Shown here: positions 17,292 through 27,636 of the stretch, in pieces
Numbering within the stretch: position 1 is the first letter of the stretch
Layout of the letters: the number at the start of each line of letters is the position of its first letter
Source of the DNA: Campylobacter showae
Lineage (GTDB): Bacteria > Campylobacterota > Campylobacteria > Campylobacterales > Campylobacteraceae
Direction: 5' to 3'
Assembly (NCBI RefSeq): GCF_004803815.1
Contig: NZ_CP012544.1
Coordinates: 1,302,001-1,366,000, forward strand
Length of the DNA stretch: 64,000 bases
The notes under the pieces: generated by a model
What the model saw: the letters and a program-made list of their open reading frames with translations, nothing else
What the model was told of the DNA's origin: nothing
Database searches by the model: none
Program-made: the position numbers and the translations under genes

Positions 17292-19763
17292 TTAGCCTTT
17301 TATTACGAAATTTACGAGTTTGCCGTTCACGTAAATTTGTTTGATTATTTCTTTTCTTTCTAGCCATTTAGCCGCGCTTTGTCTAGCTAGAGCCAAAATC
17401 TCGTCATCGCTCGCGCTGCTTGGCGCTTCAAATTCGCCGCGTCTCTTGCCGTTAACTGTGATAGCCAAATTTAAGCTATCTTTTTCGAAAACCTCGTCTA
17501 AAATTTCTATTTTCGTAAAATTTGCCCTGCTAAATAACCTCTCGCTAAGCTCGTTTGCAACGTGCGGCACGATAGGCTCGAGCAAATTTAAGATAATGAA
17601 AAACGCTTCTGTCGTCACATCCTGATTATCCTGCGCATTTACGGCGTTTAGAGCTTCCATGCAAGCAGCGATTAGGGTATTAAAGGTAAAATTTTCCTCA
17701 TAAACGTCGTTTGATTTTTTAAGCGCCTCGTAAACCTTCATACGTGCGTATTTTTTTTCTTTACTCAAATTTGCGTGCGCTATCTGCGGGATTTGCATGC
17801 ATCTTTTTACGCCCGAGCTTCGTTCGTACAAGCGGTTTAAAAATCTAAAGGCACCCTCGACAGCGCTGTCGTTCCACTCAAGTTCTTTTTGCGGAGGCGC
17901 GGCAAATAGGATAAAAAGCCTCGCCGTATCGGCGCCGTATTTATGTATGATGTCATCTGGATCAACCACGTTGCCCTTGCTTTTGCTCATTTTTTTGCCG
18001 TCTTTTAGCACCATGCCTTGAGTGAGCAGGCGCTCAAACGGCTCGTCGTCTCTGAGGTAGCCTAGATCTCGTAAGGCCTTTTGGAAAAATCTCGCGTAAA
18101 GCAGGTGCAAGATCGCGTGCTCGATACCACCGATGTACTGATCCACATTCATCCAATAATTCACGCTTTTAGCGTCAAATGCGCGTTCCTGCCACGTTTT
18201 TTCGTCGCTCGCGTATCTAGCAAAATACCAGCTGCTCTCAAAAAACGTATCCATCGTATCGGTCTCGCGAACGGCCTCGCCGCCGCATTTTGGGCATTTG
18301 ACGTGTTTCCAGCTCTCGTGTTTATCGAGCGGATTTCCCTCGCCTGTTATCTGCACGTCATCAGGTAGCGTCACTGGCAGATTTTCGATCTTTTCAGGCA
18401 CGACGCCGCAACACTTGCAGTGCACCATCGGTATCGGCGCGCCCCAATAGCGCTGCCTAGAGATACCCCAGTCGCGGATTTTAAAATTTACGACCCGTTT
18501 GCCGATCTTATCCGCTTCAAATTTTTCTATGATTTTTAGCTTTGCCTCTTCACTGCTAAGACCATTTATGAGCGGCGAATTTATAGATATTCCGTATTCC
18601 GTTAGCGCCTTGCCGCCCTCAAATTCGCCCTGCGCAGGCTTAACCACCCACTTTATCGGCAGGTCAAATTTACTCGCAAACTCGTAGTCTCTCTCGTCGT
18701 GAGCCGGCACCGCCATAACCGCGCCGCTACCGTAGTCTGCTAGGACGAAATTTGCCACCCAAACCGGAACTTTTTCTCCGGTTAGCGGGTGCACGACGTT
18801 TATACCTAAAAACAGGCCGTCTTTTTCGCTAGCTTGGCGTTCGCGCGGACTTTGGTTTAAAATTTTTCTGATTCTCTCGGCTTTGGCCACCTCAAGCTTA
18901 CCGCCGTCAAGTAGCCTCTTTACGATCTTATGCTCAGGCGCTAGAGCTGCATAGCTAACGCCGTAAATCGTATCCGGGCGGGTAGTAAATACCCCAAACC
19001 CCTCTATCTGCTCGCCGTCTTCTAAAATTTGCTTCGACTCCTCGTCAAGCTCAAATTTAAACTCTAAGCCAAAGCTCTTGCCGATCCAGTTTTCCTGCAT
19101 CGTGAGCACTTGGGACGGCCATTTGCCTTCAAGGCACTTTAGGTCGTCCAGTAGCTCCTGCGCATAATCGGTGATCTTTAAGTAGTAGCCAGGTAGCTCG
19201 CGCTGGATGACGGCGTTTCCGCATCTCCAGCAGCATCCGTCTTCAACCTGCTCGTTGGCAAGCACGGTCTGGTCGTATTCGCACCAGTTTACGACCGCGC
19301 TTTTGCGGTAAACCAGCCCTTTTTCATACATTTTGATGAAAAATTCTTGCTCAAATTTAGTATAAAGCGGATCAGAAGTCGCAAATTCGCGCTTTTTAGA
19401 AAAGCTAAGTCCTAGCGTCTCAAGCTCGCCGCGCATATAGTCTATATTTTCGTAAGTCCAAATTTTAGGATGGATTTTGTGCTTTATCGCTGCATTTTCT
19501 GCAGGCATACCAAAGCTATCAAAGCCGATCGGATGAAGGACGTTGTAGCCGTGCTTGCGGTAGTAGCGAGCCAAGGCATCGCCGATGGTGTAGTTTCTAA
19601 CGTGCCCCATATGGATACGTCCGCTAGGATACGGAAACATGCTTAGGATATATTTTTTAGGCAGGCTATAGTCGTCTTTGGGCTCAAATTCGCCGTTTTT
19701 ACTCCAAATTTCTTGCCATTTTTTTTCTATTTTCGCCGGCTCGTATTTTAAATTTTCACTCAT
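17292..19763 (-). CDS. leuS: Leucyl-tRNA synthetase
   Basis: An 823-residue class I synthetase that charges tRNA-Leu. The HIGH motif is in [17 protein letters not shown]; the zinc-binding WCEYDQ...CWRC and CKCCGVVP...CPKCGG pairs are present; TTRPDTIYG marks the editing domain; KMSKS appears as [14 protein letters not shown]. The C-terminal anticodon and tail domains are complete (ends [12 protein letters not shown]). It is in the yajC operon, 8 nt after the DUF6394 gene. Confidence 0.98.
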   Translation of the reverse strand: MSENLKYEPAKIEKKWQEIWSKNGEFEPKDDYSLPKKYILSMFPYPSGRIHMGHVRNYTIGDALARYYRKHGYNVLHPIGFDSFGMPAENAAIKHKIHPKIWTYENIDYMRGELETLGLSFSKKREFATSDPLYTKFEQEFFIKMYEKGLVYRKSAVVNWCEYDQTVLANEQVEDGCCWRCGNAVIQRELPGYYLKITDYAQELLDDLKCLEGKWPSQVLTMQENWIGKSFGLEFKFELDEESKQILEDGEQIEGFGVFTTRPDTIYGVSYAALAPEHKIVKRLLDGGKLEVAKAERIRKILNQSPRERQASEKDGLFLGINVVHPLTGEKVPVWVANFVLADYGSGAVMAVPAHDERDYEFASKFDLPIKWVVKPAQGEFEGGKALTEYGISINSPLINGLSSEEAKLKIIEKFEADKIGKRVVNFKIRDWGISRQRYWGAPIPMVHCKCCGVVPEKIENLPVTLPDDVQITGEGNPLDKHESWKHVKCPKCGGEAVRETDTMDTFFESSWYFARYASDEKTWQERAFDAKSVNYWMNVDQYIGGIEHAILHLLYARFFQKALRDLGYLRDDEPFERLLTQGMVLKDGKKMSKSKGNVVDPDDIIHKYGADTARLFILFAAPPQKELEWNDSAVEGAFRFLNRLYERSSGVKRCMQIPQIAHANLSKEKKYARMKVYEALKKSNDVYEENFTFNTLIAACMEALNAVNAQDNQDVTTEAFFIILNLLEPIVPHVANELSERLFSRANFTKIEILDEVFEKDSLNLAITVNGKRRGEFEAPSSASDDEILALARQSAAKWLERKEIIKQIYVNGKLVNFVIKG

Positions 19764-19771
19764 TTTTACTC

Positions 19772-20110
19772 CTAAAATTCTTCTTGCGTCTTACCGGACT
19801 CGACCAGAACAAGCGCCAAAGAAAAGACGTTTGCTATCGCGGCGCCGATCGATAGCGAATACGCCATATGCGCGTTACCGTTTACCTGAAGCAGCACAAA
19901 AGCCGGAATAAGATGCAAGTCGGCCACCAGCGAGCTAGCAAAAAGCTCTGCGGCAAAGACATTTTTGACGCCGATTTTTAGCAGCGTTGAGATCACGTTT
20001 ACGCTCGCCGCTACAAATAGCGCAATCTCGTTTTTATCGTATAAAAACCCCGCTGTCGTCGTCAGGCTCATAAGCGCGAAAAATATATAAACAACCTTGC
20101 CCCAGTTCAT
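19772..20110 (-). CDS. Small integral membrane protein (DUF6394-like)
   Basis: A 112-residue protein with three or four hydrophobic helices (about residues 5-22, 30-45, 60-78 and 85-105) and almost no soluble part. No catalytic motif is seen. It sits between secF and leuS with gaps of about 9 nt, a place where C. jejuni also has a small membrane protein. A link to Sec export is possible from context only. Confidence 0.75.
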   Translation of the reverse strand: MNWGKVVYIFFALMSLTTTAGFLYDKNEIALFVAASVNVISTLLKIGVKNVFAAELFASSLVADLHLIPAFVLLQVNGNAHMAYSLSIGAAIANVFSLALVLVESGKTQEEF

Positions 20111-20119
20111 CGCATCTCC

Positions 20120-21091
20120 TTATATAGTGCCTTTTTCAAACATCGCGCGTTGCTTGTCTTTCTCTCTTTGTACGCGCGCCTTTTCCGCTTCCATCGCGCG
20201 GTATTTCTCCACGCTAAATTTAAACCACAAAAGCATAGGCGCAGCGACGAATATCGAACTAAGCGTACCGATGACTATGCCCACTATCAATGCCAAAGAA
20301 AATCCGTGTATCATATCTCCGCCGAACAAAAATAGCACGACGACCGTGATGAGCGTGGTGCCCGATGTGAGTATCGTTCTAGTTAGCGTCGCGGAGACTG
20401 ATTCGTTTATTATCGTATCAAGATGCGTACTCTTGCTGGTTTTTATATTCTCTCTAATGCGGTCAAAGACGATAATCGTATCGTTTAGCGAGTAGCCCAC
20501 GACCGTAAGGATCGCCGCGAGAGTGTCCAAATTTACGTCGATAGCAAAAAAACTGATCGCGCCCATCGTGATCACGACGTCGTGAATCTCCGAAGCAACC
20601 GCCGCCATCGCAAATCTCCACTCGAATCTAAACGCGATGTAGATCAAAATACCCACGAGCGAGATCGCAAGCGCCATCACTCCCTTTTCGCGTAGCTCGT
20701 CGCCGACTTTAGGCCCGACCACGTCCGTACGGCGGATCTCAAATTTGCCCGTATCTTTTAAAAGCTCAGCTACGCTAGCTCCGACGTCGCTACCTAAATT
20801 TGAGCTTGCTCCCGAAAATCTAATCGTAACTTCCTCCGCCGAGCCAAATTCCGTAACGCTCGCGTTTTTATAGGCTTCGTTTTTTGCCAAAGCTGCGCGA
20901 ATTTTATCTAAAGAGACTGCACTATCGTATTTCACCTGGATGAGCGTACCGCCAGAAAAGTCGATGCCGTAGTTAAAGCCCTTCGTCGCCATCAAAAAAA
21001 GCGAACCAAAAAATAGTACAGCAGATATGCCGAGCGCGATGTAGCGCTTGCTCATAAAATCATAAACATGTGCCTTTGAGAAAAATTGCAT
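20120..21091 (-). CDS. secF: Protein translocase subunit SecF
   Basis: A 323-residue inner-membrane protein with six TM helices. GFNYGIDFSGGTLIQV is the SecF family signature, followed by a periplasmic P1 domain, then GVLIYIAFRFEWRFA and YSLNDTIIVFDRIREN with the RND-type conserved Asp and Arg. SecF with SecD uses the proton gradient to pull exported chains across. It starts right after the secD stop. Confidence 0.97.
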   Translation of the reverse strand: MQFFSKAHVYDFMSKRYIALGISAVLFFGSLFLMATKGFNYGIDFSGGTLIQVKYDSAVSLDKIRAALAKNEAYKNASVTEFGSAEEVTIRFSGASSNLGSDVGASVAELLKDTGKFEIRRTDVVGPKVGDELREKGVMALAISLVGILIYIAFRFEWRFAMAAVASEIHDVVITMGAISFFAIDVNLDTLAAILTVVGYSLNDTIIVFDRIRENIKTSKSTHLDTIINESVSATLTRTILTSGTTLITVVVLFLFGGDMIHGFSLALIVGIVIGTLSSIFVAAPMLLWFKFSVEKYRAMEAEKARVQREKDKQRAMFEKGTI

Positions 21092-22672
21092 TTATACCCT
21101 TTTATAACCGAACCAAAACCGCGTGTTGCCGCTTTTTTCTATTTTATTTATAATCGTATCAAACATACCGTGAGTACCCAAGATCGCCGTTATCATCGAA
21201 GCGATGATGCCTATACCCATAGTAACGGCAAAGCCCTTAACAGGTCCCGTACCGTAGGCGTAAAGCACTACCGAGGTAATAAGCGTGGTCAAATTTGCGT
21301 CTATAATCGCGCTCATCGCGTTCTCATAACCTTTTTTCACGCTTGTTGCGATACTAGCTCCGTCGCGCAGCAGCTCCCTGATACGCTCGTTTATGATGAC
21401 GTTAGCATCGACCGCCATACCGATAGTTAGCACTATACCGGCCATTCCAGGTAGCGTTAGAGCGGCACCGAACATCGCCATCACAGCGACTAGTATCAAG
21501 ATATTTGCGACAAGCGCGATATTTGCCAAAATGCCGCTAAAACCGTAATAAGCTATCATAAATAGCACAACCAAAACCGAAGCCGAGGCTAGCGCGATCA
21601 TAGATTGTCTTATGCTATCTGCACCCAGGCTCGGTCCTACGCTTCGCTTTTCTAGCATTTTTACCGGAGCCAAAAGAGCGCCGCTTCTAAGCGCGATAGC
21701 TACGTCGTGAGCCTCCTCAACGCTAAATCCGCCGCTTATCTGACCGCTTCCGCCGCCGATTCGCTCATTTATCGACGGCGCAGAGTAAACCCTACCGTCA
21801 AGCACGATAGCTAGACGTTTTCCCACATTTGCGCCCGTAAAATCGCCAAAAATTCTAGCTCCCTCGGCGTTTAGAGTAAAGCTGATGATAGGCGAGTTTG
21901 TGCGCTGATCAAAGGCAACCCTAGCGTCCGTTAGCATCGCGCCGTCAAGGACGGGGATGTTTTTTACGACGTATTTTATTTGCTCGTTTTTGACGTCCGG
22001 ATAGATGATGTCGCCGTAACTCTCAGCCTCGGCTTCGCTCATCGAGTTTGCCTGCGACTGGCGCTTTTCATCGACGGCCATTAGCTGGAGGTGTGCGGCT
22101 TTTGCGATGAGATCGCGAGCGCGCTGCTCATCGGCTGCCGTTTTGATACCGGGAAGCTCGACTAGGATATTATCCTTGCCCTGCCTTGCTACCGTAGGCT
22201 CGGCTAGACCGAACTGATCGAGACGGTTTCTGATCGTTTCGACCGCTTGATTTATCGCGTATTCGATAGTTTCGGCCTTCTCGGCGTCGGTTAAACCGAT
22301 AGAGTATTTTAGACCGTCTTTTTGTACGTTAAGACCCTTGATATCCTTTAGCATACCGTCGATTTTAGCGGCTTCGTCCGCATCAAGCAGCTCAAAGTCC
22401 ACCTTGTCTTCGCGGATCTTAAAGCTATCGATCAAAACGTCCTCTTTTTTCGCAAAATAGTTCACGCTAGCGGCTATAGATTTGATCTTTGAGTGCACGG
22501 CCTCCTCGGTCTCGACGCCAAGGAGCATATGAAGTCCGCCCTGCAAATCAAGTCCTAGACTGATTTTAGAGCCGCCTAGCTTGTCCGTAAACGACGGCGC
22601 GGAAAATATAATGCCCAAAATCAAAGCCAAAGCAAAGATAATCAGCCTATACGTTATTTTGCCGTTACGCAT
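21092..22672 (-). CDS. secD: Protein translocase subunit SecD
   Basis: A 526-residue inner-membrane subunit of the SecDF-YajC complex. GLDLQGGLHMLLGVE follows the first TM helix; the large periplasmic region includes RLDQFGLAEPTVARQG; the C-terminal five-helix bundle carries GMAVDANVIINERIRE, with the proton-relay Asp. It overlaps yajC by 8 nt. Confidence 0.97.
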   Translation of the reverse strand: MRNGKITYRLIIFALALILGIIFSAPSFTDKLGGSKISLGLDLQGGLHMLLGVETEEAVHSKIKSIAASVNYFAKKEDVLIDSFKIREDKVDFELLDADEAAKIDGMLKDIKGLNVQKDGLKYSIGLTDAEKAETIEYAINQAVETIRNRLDQFGLAEPTVARQGKDNILVELPGIKTAADEQRARDLIAKAAHLQLMAVDEKRQSQANSMSEAEAESYGDIIYPDVKNEQIKYVVKNIPVLDGAMLTDARVAFDQRTNSPIISFTLNAEGARIFGDFTGANVGKRLAIVLDGRVYSAPSINERIGGGSGQISGGFSVEEAHDVAIALRSGALLAPVKMLEKRSVGPSLGADSIRQSMIALASASVLVVLFMIAYYGFSGILANIALVANILILVAVMAMFGAALTLPGMAGIVLTIGMAVDANVIINERIRELLRDGASIATSVKKGYENAMSAIIDANLTTLITSVVLYAYGTGPVKGFAVTMGIGIIASMITAILGTHGMFDTIINKIEKSGNTRFWFGYKRV

Positions 22673-22955
22673 TTGCTTTCGTCTCTGTTTTTTCTATTTT
22701 TCTCGCGATAAATTCGCGTGAAACGCGCACGATTACGTCGTCGTTAAGCTTAACTCTGATAAAATCATCTTCCGGTTTTATCACCTCGCAGATTAGTCCG
22801 CCGCTAGTTATGATCTTGTCGCCTTTTTCGAGTGCGGCTATCATCGCGGCATGAGCTTTTTGCTGTTTTTGCTGCGGTCTGATAACCAAAAAATAAAATA
22901 TCGCGAAAAGCACGACTAGAGGCAGTAATGAAGCTACGAAATTTCCTTCTTGCAT
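22665..22955 (-). CDS. yajC: Preprotein translocase subunit YajC
   Basis: A 96-residue protein with one TM helix (LPLVVLFAIFYFLVIRPQ) and the YajC signature RPQQKQQK...GDKIITSGGL. It associates with SecDF. The ATG is preceded by AAGGAACCCC. It is the first gene of the long minus-strand operon and overlaps the divergent lnt start by 28 bp. Confidence 0.95.
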   Translation of the reverse strand: MQEGNFVASLLPLVVLFAIFYFLVIRPQQKQQKAHAAMIAALEKGDKIITSGGLICEVIKPEDDFIRVKLNDDVIVRVSREFIARKIEKTETKANA

Positions 22956-24229
22956 GGGGTTCCTTGATAAAAAAAATTTTAAGCCCTTATTTTAGCACTA
23001 AAATTATAATAAAAGCCTTTGTCGGCGCGATTTTAATCTCAAATTTTATACTAGCCGATCTTTTAGGCGGCGAAATTTTAAATTTCATCTCGCCGTTTTT
23101 TGCGATCGCGGGCTTTTATTTGCTACTAAAATTTGACCGCCGCGGCTTTTTTTGGACGGGATTTTTTATCGGGATCATTTGGTTTTACTGGATTAACTTT
23201 AGTCTCGTTTATTACGAGCTTAGCTACCTCATCCCGCTTGAGATTTTAGCTATCGGGCTGATTTACGGCGCGCTTTTTTTGATAGCGGGCATCCCGGCTC
23301 AAATTTGGCTAAAGGCTTTGCTGCTTATCTTGGTTTCAAACATCCATCCATTCGGCTTTAATTGGCTAAATTTGGAGGCTATTTTCGTGCCGGGAATTTT
23401 TGCGCCGAATTTGCTCGCCCTTGCGTTTATTTTCGCTGCGATTTTGTGCCTGTTTTACGTCAAAAACCGCCTCAAATTTATCGCTTTTGTTGCGCTTTTA
23501 GCATGCACCGTTCAGTACGATACGCCAAATTTTAAAACTCTACCTTTTGAAGTGAAGCTTGCAAACACCGAAGTCGCACAAGAGCTAAAGTGGCAAAAGC
23601 AGCTAAAAAACGAGTTTATAAATCAAAATTTAGATATCATTGATGAGGCGATAAGCGCGGGATTTAGAGCGGTTATTTTACCCGAGAGCGCCTTTCCCGT
23701 TTATATGACGCACGAGCGAAATCTCATCTCCGAGCTGCTGGAAAAATCGCAAAAGATCGCTATCGTCGCTGGCGCGCTAGCTCGCGAAAACGGAACAAAC
23801 TACAACTCGGCGTTTTTCTTTGACCGCGGCAAGATGCGGCGGCTGGATAAATTTATCCTAGTGCCCTTTGGCGAGGAGATTCCGCTACCGGCGTTTGCGC
23901 GTGATTTGATAAATAAAATATTTTTTGGCGGCGCGAAGGATTTTGAGACGGCGAGCGCTCCGAGCGACTACGAGATAGACGGCGTAAAAATCAGAAACGC
24001 GATCTGCTACGAAGCGACGCGAGACGAGCTATTTGAGGGCAAATTTGACGTTATGATCGCAGTGACCAATAACGGCTGGTTCGTGCCTAGCACCGAGCCC
24101 AATTTGCAGCGAAATTTGCTCAAATACTACGCTACGAAATACGGCAAAGTAATCTATCACAGCGTAAACGGCTCGCCGTCTGAGATAATAACGCCAAAGC
24201 AAGGCTTGCTCGATAAATTTTTCAGATAA
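22928..24229 (+). CDS. lnt: Apolipoprotein N-acyltransferase
   Basis: A 433-residue inner-membrane enzyme adding the third acyl chain to lipoproteins. The N-terminal half has about six TM helices; the C-terminal half is a nitrilase domain with catalytic Glu in VILPESAFPVY, Lys in LDKFILVPFGEEIP and Cys in IRNAICYEAT. I kept the ATG at 22928 because AGAGG lies five bases upstream; TTG at 22964 would remove the overlap with yajC. The window also encodes several lipoproteins that are its likely substrates. Confidence 0.9.
   Translation: MKLRNFLLAWGSLIKKILSPYFSTKIIIKAFVGAILISNFILADLLGGEILNFISPFFAIAGFYLLLKFDRRGFFWTGFFIGIIWFYWINFSLVYYELSYLIPLEILAIGLIYGALFLIAGIPAQIWLKALLLILVSNIHPFGFNWLNLEAIFVPGIFAPNLLALAFIFAAILCLFYVKNRLKFIAFVALLACTVQYDTPNFKTLPFEVKLANTEVAQELKWQKQLKNEFINQNLDIIDEAISAGFRAVILPESAFPVYMTHERNLISELLEKSQKIAIVAGALARENGTNYNSAFFFDRGKMRRLDKFILVPFGEEIPLPAFARDLINKIFFGGAKDFETASAPSDYEIDGVKIRNAICYEATRDELFEGKFDVMIAVTNNGWFVPSTEPNLQRNLLKYYATKYGKVIYHSVNGSPSEIITPKQGLLDKFFR
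23003..23008 (-). promoter_or_regulatory. -10 element of the yajC-to-ymdB operon
   Basis: A perfect TATAAT on the minus strand, about 48 nt before the yajC ATG and inside the coding region of divergent lnt. T-rich sequence surrounds it. It is the best promoter candidate for the 11-gene run that follows. Confidence 0.6.
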
Positions 24230-24240
24230 ATTTGCTAAAT

Positions 24241-24840
24241 TTAGGCGTTTTTGCGCTTGTGAAATAGCAACCGAATTTGCAATGATACGTAAAATATACA
24301 AGCTGCAACAAAAACTACAAACATAAAATCAATACACATCTGCCAAAACAGCTCGCTGGTAGACCTCAACACCCATTCGTATTCAGGCGAGTATCTTGGA
24401 TGACGATAGCCGATGTGGTAACCGCTAAAATCCCAATACACAAAAAAGCTGCTCACAAAAATGATAAAAATAGAAAGAAAAAATCTTTTTACAGGATTTT
24501 CTTTTATTATCATCTTTAAGGCGTAAGCTTTATTTTCTTTACTGCCGCATAGCAAGCAAGCCGCGACGAAACCGACAAGCGTGACGACCTTGATAATCCC
24601 CATATAAGCGATATAAAATGCTGCCTTTTGCGTAAAATCAGCGTGAGTAAAGGCTCTCTCTACTGCGGGGTAAATTTTAAGCATAGCTTCCACGAAATCT
24701 CTTGCCAAAGAGGAGCGCGCCGGCACGTTAAAAGGCAATACAAAAATGCCTAGCGCGCAAAGAAAATAAAAAGCGCAAAGCCCGAGCAAAACGAGTCCAA
24801 GCATCTTGTTTTTGCCGTTTTGGTTTGTCGCCGTTTGCAT
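24241..24840 (-). CDS. Multi-pass inner-membrane protein of unknown function
   Basis: A 199-residue protein with four hydrophobic helices at about residues 13-36, 75-97, 110-130 and 165-190. The loops hold FVEAMLKIYPAVERAF and YHIGYRHPRYSPEYEW, the latter rich in Tyr/His/Pro. I do not recognise a family. It lies between convergent lnt (stop 11 nt away) and metK upstream, from which a hairpin separates it, so it is probably transcribed alone. Confidence 0.7.
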   Translation of the reverse strand: MQTATNQNGKNKMLGLVLLGLCAFYFLCALGIFVLPFNVPARSSLARDFVEAMLKIYPAVERAFTHADFTQKAAFYIAYMGIIKVVTLVGFVAACLLCGSKENKAYALKMIIKENPVKRFFLSIFIIFVSSFFVYWDFSGYHIGYRHPRYSPEYEWVLRSTSELFWQMCIDFMFVVFVAACIFYVSLQIRLLFHKRKNA

Positions 24841-24939
24841 TTTAACTCTCTTTAAATTTTGTCGCGCGTTTTTGAAGCAAATTTAAGACATAAAGCGGGA
24901 CGAAATTTCATACGAAGCCTTAAATTTGAGGGCAAATTT

Positions 24940-24965
24940 AAGCCCGCGTTAAATTTAGCGGGCTT
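24940..24965 (-). terminator. Terminator-like hairpin after metK
   Basis: An 8-bp perfect stem AAGCCCGC/GCGGGCTT with a 10-nt loop, just past the metK stop. The following minus-strand sequence is AAATTTG rather than a clean T run, so termination may be partial. Confidence 0.55.
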
Positions 24966-24971
24966 GAGGAT

Positions 24972-26174
24972 TTATTTAATCAAAGCTTTAAAAGTATCAA
25001 CCGCGTCAAGCTTTTCCCACGGATATTTGGCGTTTCCGACTTGACCTTTGGCCGCTACTTTAGCGTATAAAAACGTATCCTTGCCAGGTTTATCCAGGCC
25101 GAATTTATTCGTGATCCAGCGCGGAGTGAGGGCGAAATTTTCGCTAACGAAGTTTGACAGCATATCGTCGTTTACGCCCACGATCTGCGTGCCCATCGTA
25201 TCGACGCTCACAGAGGTTGGCTTTGCCATACCGATAGCGTAGCTTAGCTGGACGATACATTTTTTAGCAAGGCCTGCAGCTACGATGTTTTTAGCTATCC
25301 AGCGCGCCGCGTAAAGACCGCTGCGATCGACTTTCGTGTAGTCTTTACTGCTTTGCGCGCCGCCGCCTATCGGGCTATATCCGCCAAAGCTATCTACGAT
25401 GAGCTTGCGGCCCGTTAGTCCGCTGTCGTGAAGCGAGCTGTGATTTACATATCGGCCGGTCGGGTTGATGTAGATAAGAGTTTTGCTTTTATCATAAAGC
25501 CCCTTTGGCAAGCCCGCATCGTCTATGAGAGTTTGCACTAGAGCGCGTAGCTCCTCTATCTTCATCGTCTCGACGCAAGGGGCCGAAACAACGATAGTAT
25601 GGATGCTTTGAGGTTTGCAGTTTTCAAAGTTGTCTTTGGTACCGTAGTCTACGGTGACCTGAGTTTTGATATCGACGCCCAGTTTATCGGGATTAGCCTT
25701 GGCAAATTTATAAACCTTATCGCAAAGCATTCTGGCGTAGGTTATGGCTGCTGGCATATATTCGTTCGCTTCGCAGCTAGCAAAGCCAAACATTATGCCC
25801 TGATCCCCGGCGCCTATCTCGCCGCCTTCTTGATCGACGCCTTGGTTTATATCGGCACTTTGCTGATTTATGCAGACTTTTATCTCGACGTCGTCTGGGT
25901 GTAGGCACTGCTCTTTCGTAAATTTAGACTTGCCGTCGTAGCCGATTTTAGCCAGTGCGTTTTTAACGATACCTTCGTAGTCTTTGAAACTTAACTTAAC
26001 CTTTGAGTTTATTTCGCCGCCTATTATAATGTTTTTACCAGCGACAAAAACTTCGCTGGCGACGCGACCGTTTGGGTCTTGCATCAAGATCGTATCGACG
26101 ATACTATCGGCGATGATGTCGGCGCATTTATCCGGGTGACCCGGGCTCACAACCTCTGAAGTAAATAAATACAT
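24972..26174 (-). CDS. metK: S-adenosylmethionine synthase
   Basis: A 400-residue enzyme forming SAM from methionine and ATP. Motifs: SEVVSPGHPDKCADIIADS, GAGDQGIMFGFA, and the P-loop-like DSFGGYSPIGGGAQSSKD, followed by KVDRSGLYAARWIAKN. Most bacteria have GGGAFSGKD at the third motif; the AQSS variant is seen here instead. TAAAGGAAAAGC precedes the ATG. No SAM riboswitch is visible in the 142-bp upstream gap. Confidence 0.97.
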   Translation of the reverse strand: MYLFTSEVVSPGHPDKCADIIADSIVDTILMQDPNGRVASEVFVAGKNIIIGGEINSKVKLSFKDYEGIVKNALAKIGYDGKSKFTKEQCLHPDDVEIKVCINQQSADINQGVDQEGGEIGAGDQGIMFGFASCEANEYMPAAITYARMLCDKVYKFAKANPDKLGVDIKTQVTVDYGTKDNFENCKPQSIHTIVVSAPCVETMKIEELRALVQTLIDDAGLPKGLYDKSKTLIYINPTGRYVNHSSLHDSGLTGRKLIVDSFGGYSPIGGGAQSSKDYTKVDRSGLYAARWIAKNIVAAGLAKKCIVQLSYAIGMAKPTSVSVDTMGTQIVGVNDDMLSNFVSENFALTPRWITNKFGLDKPGKDTFLYAKVAAKGQVGNAKYPWEKLDAVDTFKALIK

Positions 26175-26213
26175 GCTTTTCCTTTATGAAAATTAATCTC
26201 GCAATTGTAACAT

Positions 26214-26219
26214 TTCATA
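26214..26219 (-). promoter_or_regulatory. Probable -10 element of metK
   Basis: TACAAT on the minus strand about 40 nt before the metK ATG. Confidence 0.4.
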
Positions 26220-26272
26220 ATAAAATTCAAATTAATCTCGCTCAAAGCTTGTAAATTCCGCGTAAATTCGGC

Positions 26273-26278
26273 TATAAT
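26273..26278 (+). promoter_or_regulatory. -10 element of sstT
   Basis: A perfect TATAAT lies 38 nt before the sstT start codon, with AAGGACA as ribosome binding site between. Confidence 0.6.
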
Positions 26279-26316
26279 CCTAAACTAATATTAAATTTTA
26301 AGGCAAGGACACTAGA

Positions 26317-27621
26317 ATGTTTAGCAAACTGGCAAAAAGGTTCGCCGACGGAAATTTGATCGTTCAAATTTTGATCGGCATAGCTCTAGGCGCCGTTATC
26401 GGCTTTTGGACGCACTATCAGGCGGCTCCCTATAACGAACTAATCGCAAAAGGCGTGAGCGACGCAGCGCAATTAGCCGCAGCAAAAAAAGACCTAACCG
26501 ATGTGGCAAATTCGGTCGCAAACTCTATCGCGGTCTTGGGAAATCTATTTGTCGGCGCGCTTAAAGCTATCGCGCCTATCCTTGTTTTCGTACTAGTTGC
26601 GACATCTATCATCGTAAAAGAATTCGGCCACGCAAAAGGCATGCAAAAGGTAGTTACGCTTTACCTAGTCGGCACGTTTTTGGCTGCCGTGGTAGCGGTC
26701 GTAGCTAGCTTTCTTTTCCCGATGGAGCTCGTGCTAAAAGGCGTCGAGAGCGCAAATATGAGCGCTCCGCAAGGCATCGTGGACGTCTTAAAAGACCTCA
26801 TCTTTAAAATGGTTCAAAACCCTATCACCGCGCTATCTACGGGCAACTACATCGGCATCATCACTTGGGCCGTGGGCGGCGGTATCGCGATGAGATTTTG
26901 CACGCAAGAAACTAAAAAAGTATTCCAAGACGTTAGCGACGGCGTGACTAAAATCGTTAGATTTATCATCCGCCTTGCGCCGTTTGGTATCTTTGGTCTA
27001 GTTACTATCAGTATCCACGAGACGGGCTTTGAGGCGCTTGCGGGCTACCTAAAACTGATCCTAGTTCTAGTAGGCGCGATGGCTTTCGTTTCCTTCGTCG
27101 TTTACCCTGCGATGGTGTTTGTAGTCACCAAGAAAAACCCTTATCCGCTTGTTATGACTTGCGTTAGAGAGAGCGCGGTTACGGCGTTTTTCACTCGTTC
27201 GTCGGCGGCAAATATCCCCGTAAATATGGCGCTTTGCAAAAAACTAGGGCTAAAAGAAGAGCTCTACTCGATCTCTATCCCATTAGGAGCTACTATAAAC
27301 ATGGGCGGCGCAGCCGTAACTATCGGTATCTTGGCGCTTGCGGCGGTAAACTCGATCCCGTCTATCACGGTTGATTTTGGCGACGCGCTACTGCTTTGCT
27401 TTATCTCAGCCCTTGGCGCGTGCGGAGCTTCAGGCGTCGCGGGCGGTTCGCTACTACTCGTGCCGCTTGCTTGCGCGCTATTTGGTATCGGTAACGACAT
27501 CGCGATGCAAGTTGTCGGCGTAGGATTTATCATCGGTGTGATACAAGACTCGGTAGAAACAGCCGTAAACAGCGCGTCTGACGTACTTTTCACCGCCGTA
27601 GCCTCAGAAACCGTAGAGTAA
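26317..27621 (+). CDS. sstT: Serine/threonine:Na+ symporter
   Basis: A 434-residue dicarboxylate/amino acid:cation symporter family (SLC1-like) protein. Eight TM helices and two re-entrant loops are expected; the serine-rich loop [14 protein letters not shown] and the [13 protein letters not shown] motif with the Na+-binding Asn are present, as is [17 protein letters not shown]. SstT imports serine, a main carbon source for campylobacters. The gene precedes pepF by 15 nt, as in C. jejuni, so peptide breakdown and amino acid uptake may be co-expressed. Confidence 0.93.
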   Translation: MFSKLAKRFADGNLIVQILIGIALGAVIGFWTHYQAAPYNELIAKGVSDAAQLAAAKKDLTDVANSVANSIAVLGNLFVGALKAIAPILVFVLVATSIIVKEFGHAKGMQKVVTLYLVGTFLAAVVAVVASFLFPMELVLKGVESANMSAPQGIVDVLKDLIFKMVQNPITALSTGNYIGIITWAVGGGIAMRFCTQETKKVFQDVSDGVTKIVRFIIRLAPFGIFGLVTISIHETGFEALAGYLKLILVLVGAMAFVSFVVYPAMVFVVTKKNPYPLVMTCVRESAVTAFFTRSSAANIPVNMALCKKLGLKEELYSISIPLGATINMGGAAVTIGILALAAVNSIPSITVDFGDALLLCFISALGACGASGVAGGSLLLVPLACALFGIGNDIAMQVVGVGFIIGVIQDSVETAVNSASDVLFTAVASETVE

Positions 27622-27636
27622 ATTTAAGGTCGCAAA

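Noticed and set aside
26175-26316. SAM riboswitch before metK
   Set aside because: No conserved riboswitch core is seen; the gap holds only promoter-like boxes.
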